Positions 5,972 through 6,015 of a DNA stretch of 6,015 nt are shown one piece after another; positions within the stretch are counted from its first letter, which is position 1, and every line of letters starts with the position of its first letter. The notes under the pieces were generated by a model. That model made no database searches. It was not told the origin of the DNA and saw nothing but the letters and a program-made list of their open reading frames with translations. Source of the DNA: Bacteroidetes bacterium HGW-Bacteroidetes-12 (GTDB taxonomy: Bacteria; Bacteroidota; Bacteroidia; Flavobacteriales_E; Vicingaceae); NCBI GenBank assembly GCA_002841035.1, contig PHDR01000187.1, forward strand, positions 1 to 6,015. Reading direction: 5' to 3'. The position numbers were made by a program, and so were the translations under genes.

Positions 5972-6015
5972 GCTTGTTTAGCTAATTTTATTAATTTCTA
6001 CTTACATTAAAACAA

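Overview
The window is AT-rich DNA that most resembles a chromosomal segment of a Bacteroidota bacterium (Flavobacteriia or a relative). The clues are the low GC content, the near absence of Shine-Dalgarno sequences before starts, a candidate promoter of the Bacteroidota type (TTG, about 20 nt, then TAnnTTTG), and gene families typical of the phylum. These include a DHH-family RecJ beside a LolD-type ABC ATPase and a small CxxC...CxxC protein with the conserved-hypothetical look of this phylum.

Layout: five genes lie on the minus strand, read from right to left. First is a COG2509-type flavoprotein of unknown role (5436 to 3874) that has no ATG start and probably begins at TTG. Next is a membrane-anchored DNA/RNA non-specific endonuclease of the NUC1 family (3776 to 2838). 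A 210-base gap follows, holding what I read as the last 30 codons of a lost SpoIIE/PP2C-type phosphatase (2806 to 2714) and a possible recJ promoter box. Then come recJ (2627 to 918), an exported beta-barrel-like protein (882 to 118), and the first 36 codons of a LolD-like ATPase that runs off the left edge (108 to 1). One gene is on the plus strand, a 130-residue protein with two CxxC pairs (5579 to 5971). It is divergent from the flavoprotein across a 142-base spacer. The last 44 bases (5972 to 6015) hold nothing I can identify.

How they may work together: recJ, the barrel protein and lolD are close enough (35 and 9 bases apart) to be one transcript. RecJ is a 5'-3' single-strand exonuclease of recombination and repair, whereas LolD powers lipoprotein release from the inner membrane, so the operon does not join one obvious pathway. 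The exported barrel protein fits better with LolD and envelope biogenesis. The nuclease and the flavoprotein are separated by 97 bases that contain a tandem 16/17-bp duplication and a palindrome, so the nuclease may have its own expression signal.

I see no CRISPR array, RNA gene, insertion sequence, phage gene or recognisable new defence system. This looks mostly like ordinary chromosomal housekeeping sequence. Its most notable feature is the orphan phosphatase C-terminus between the nuclease and recJ, which suggests a past rearrangement there.
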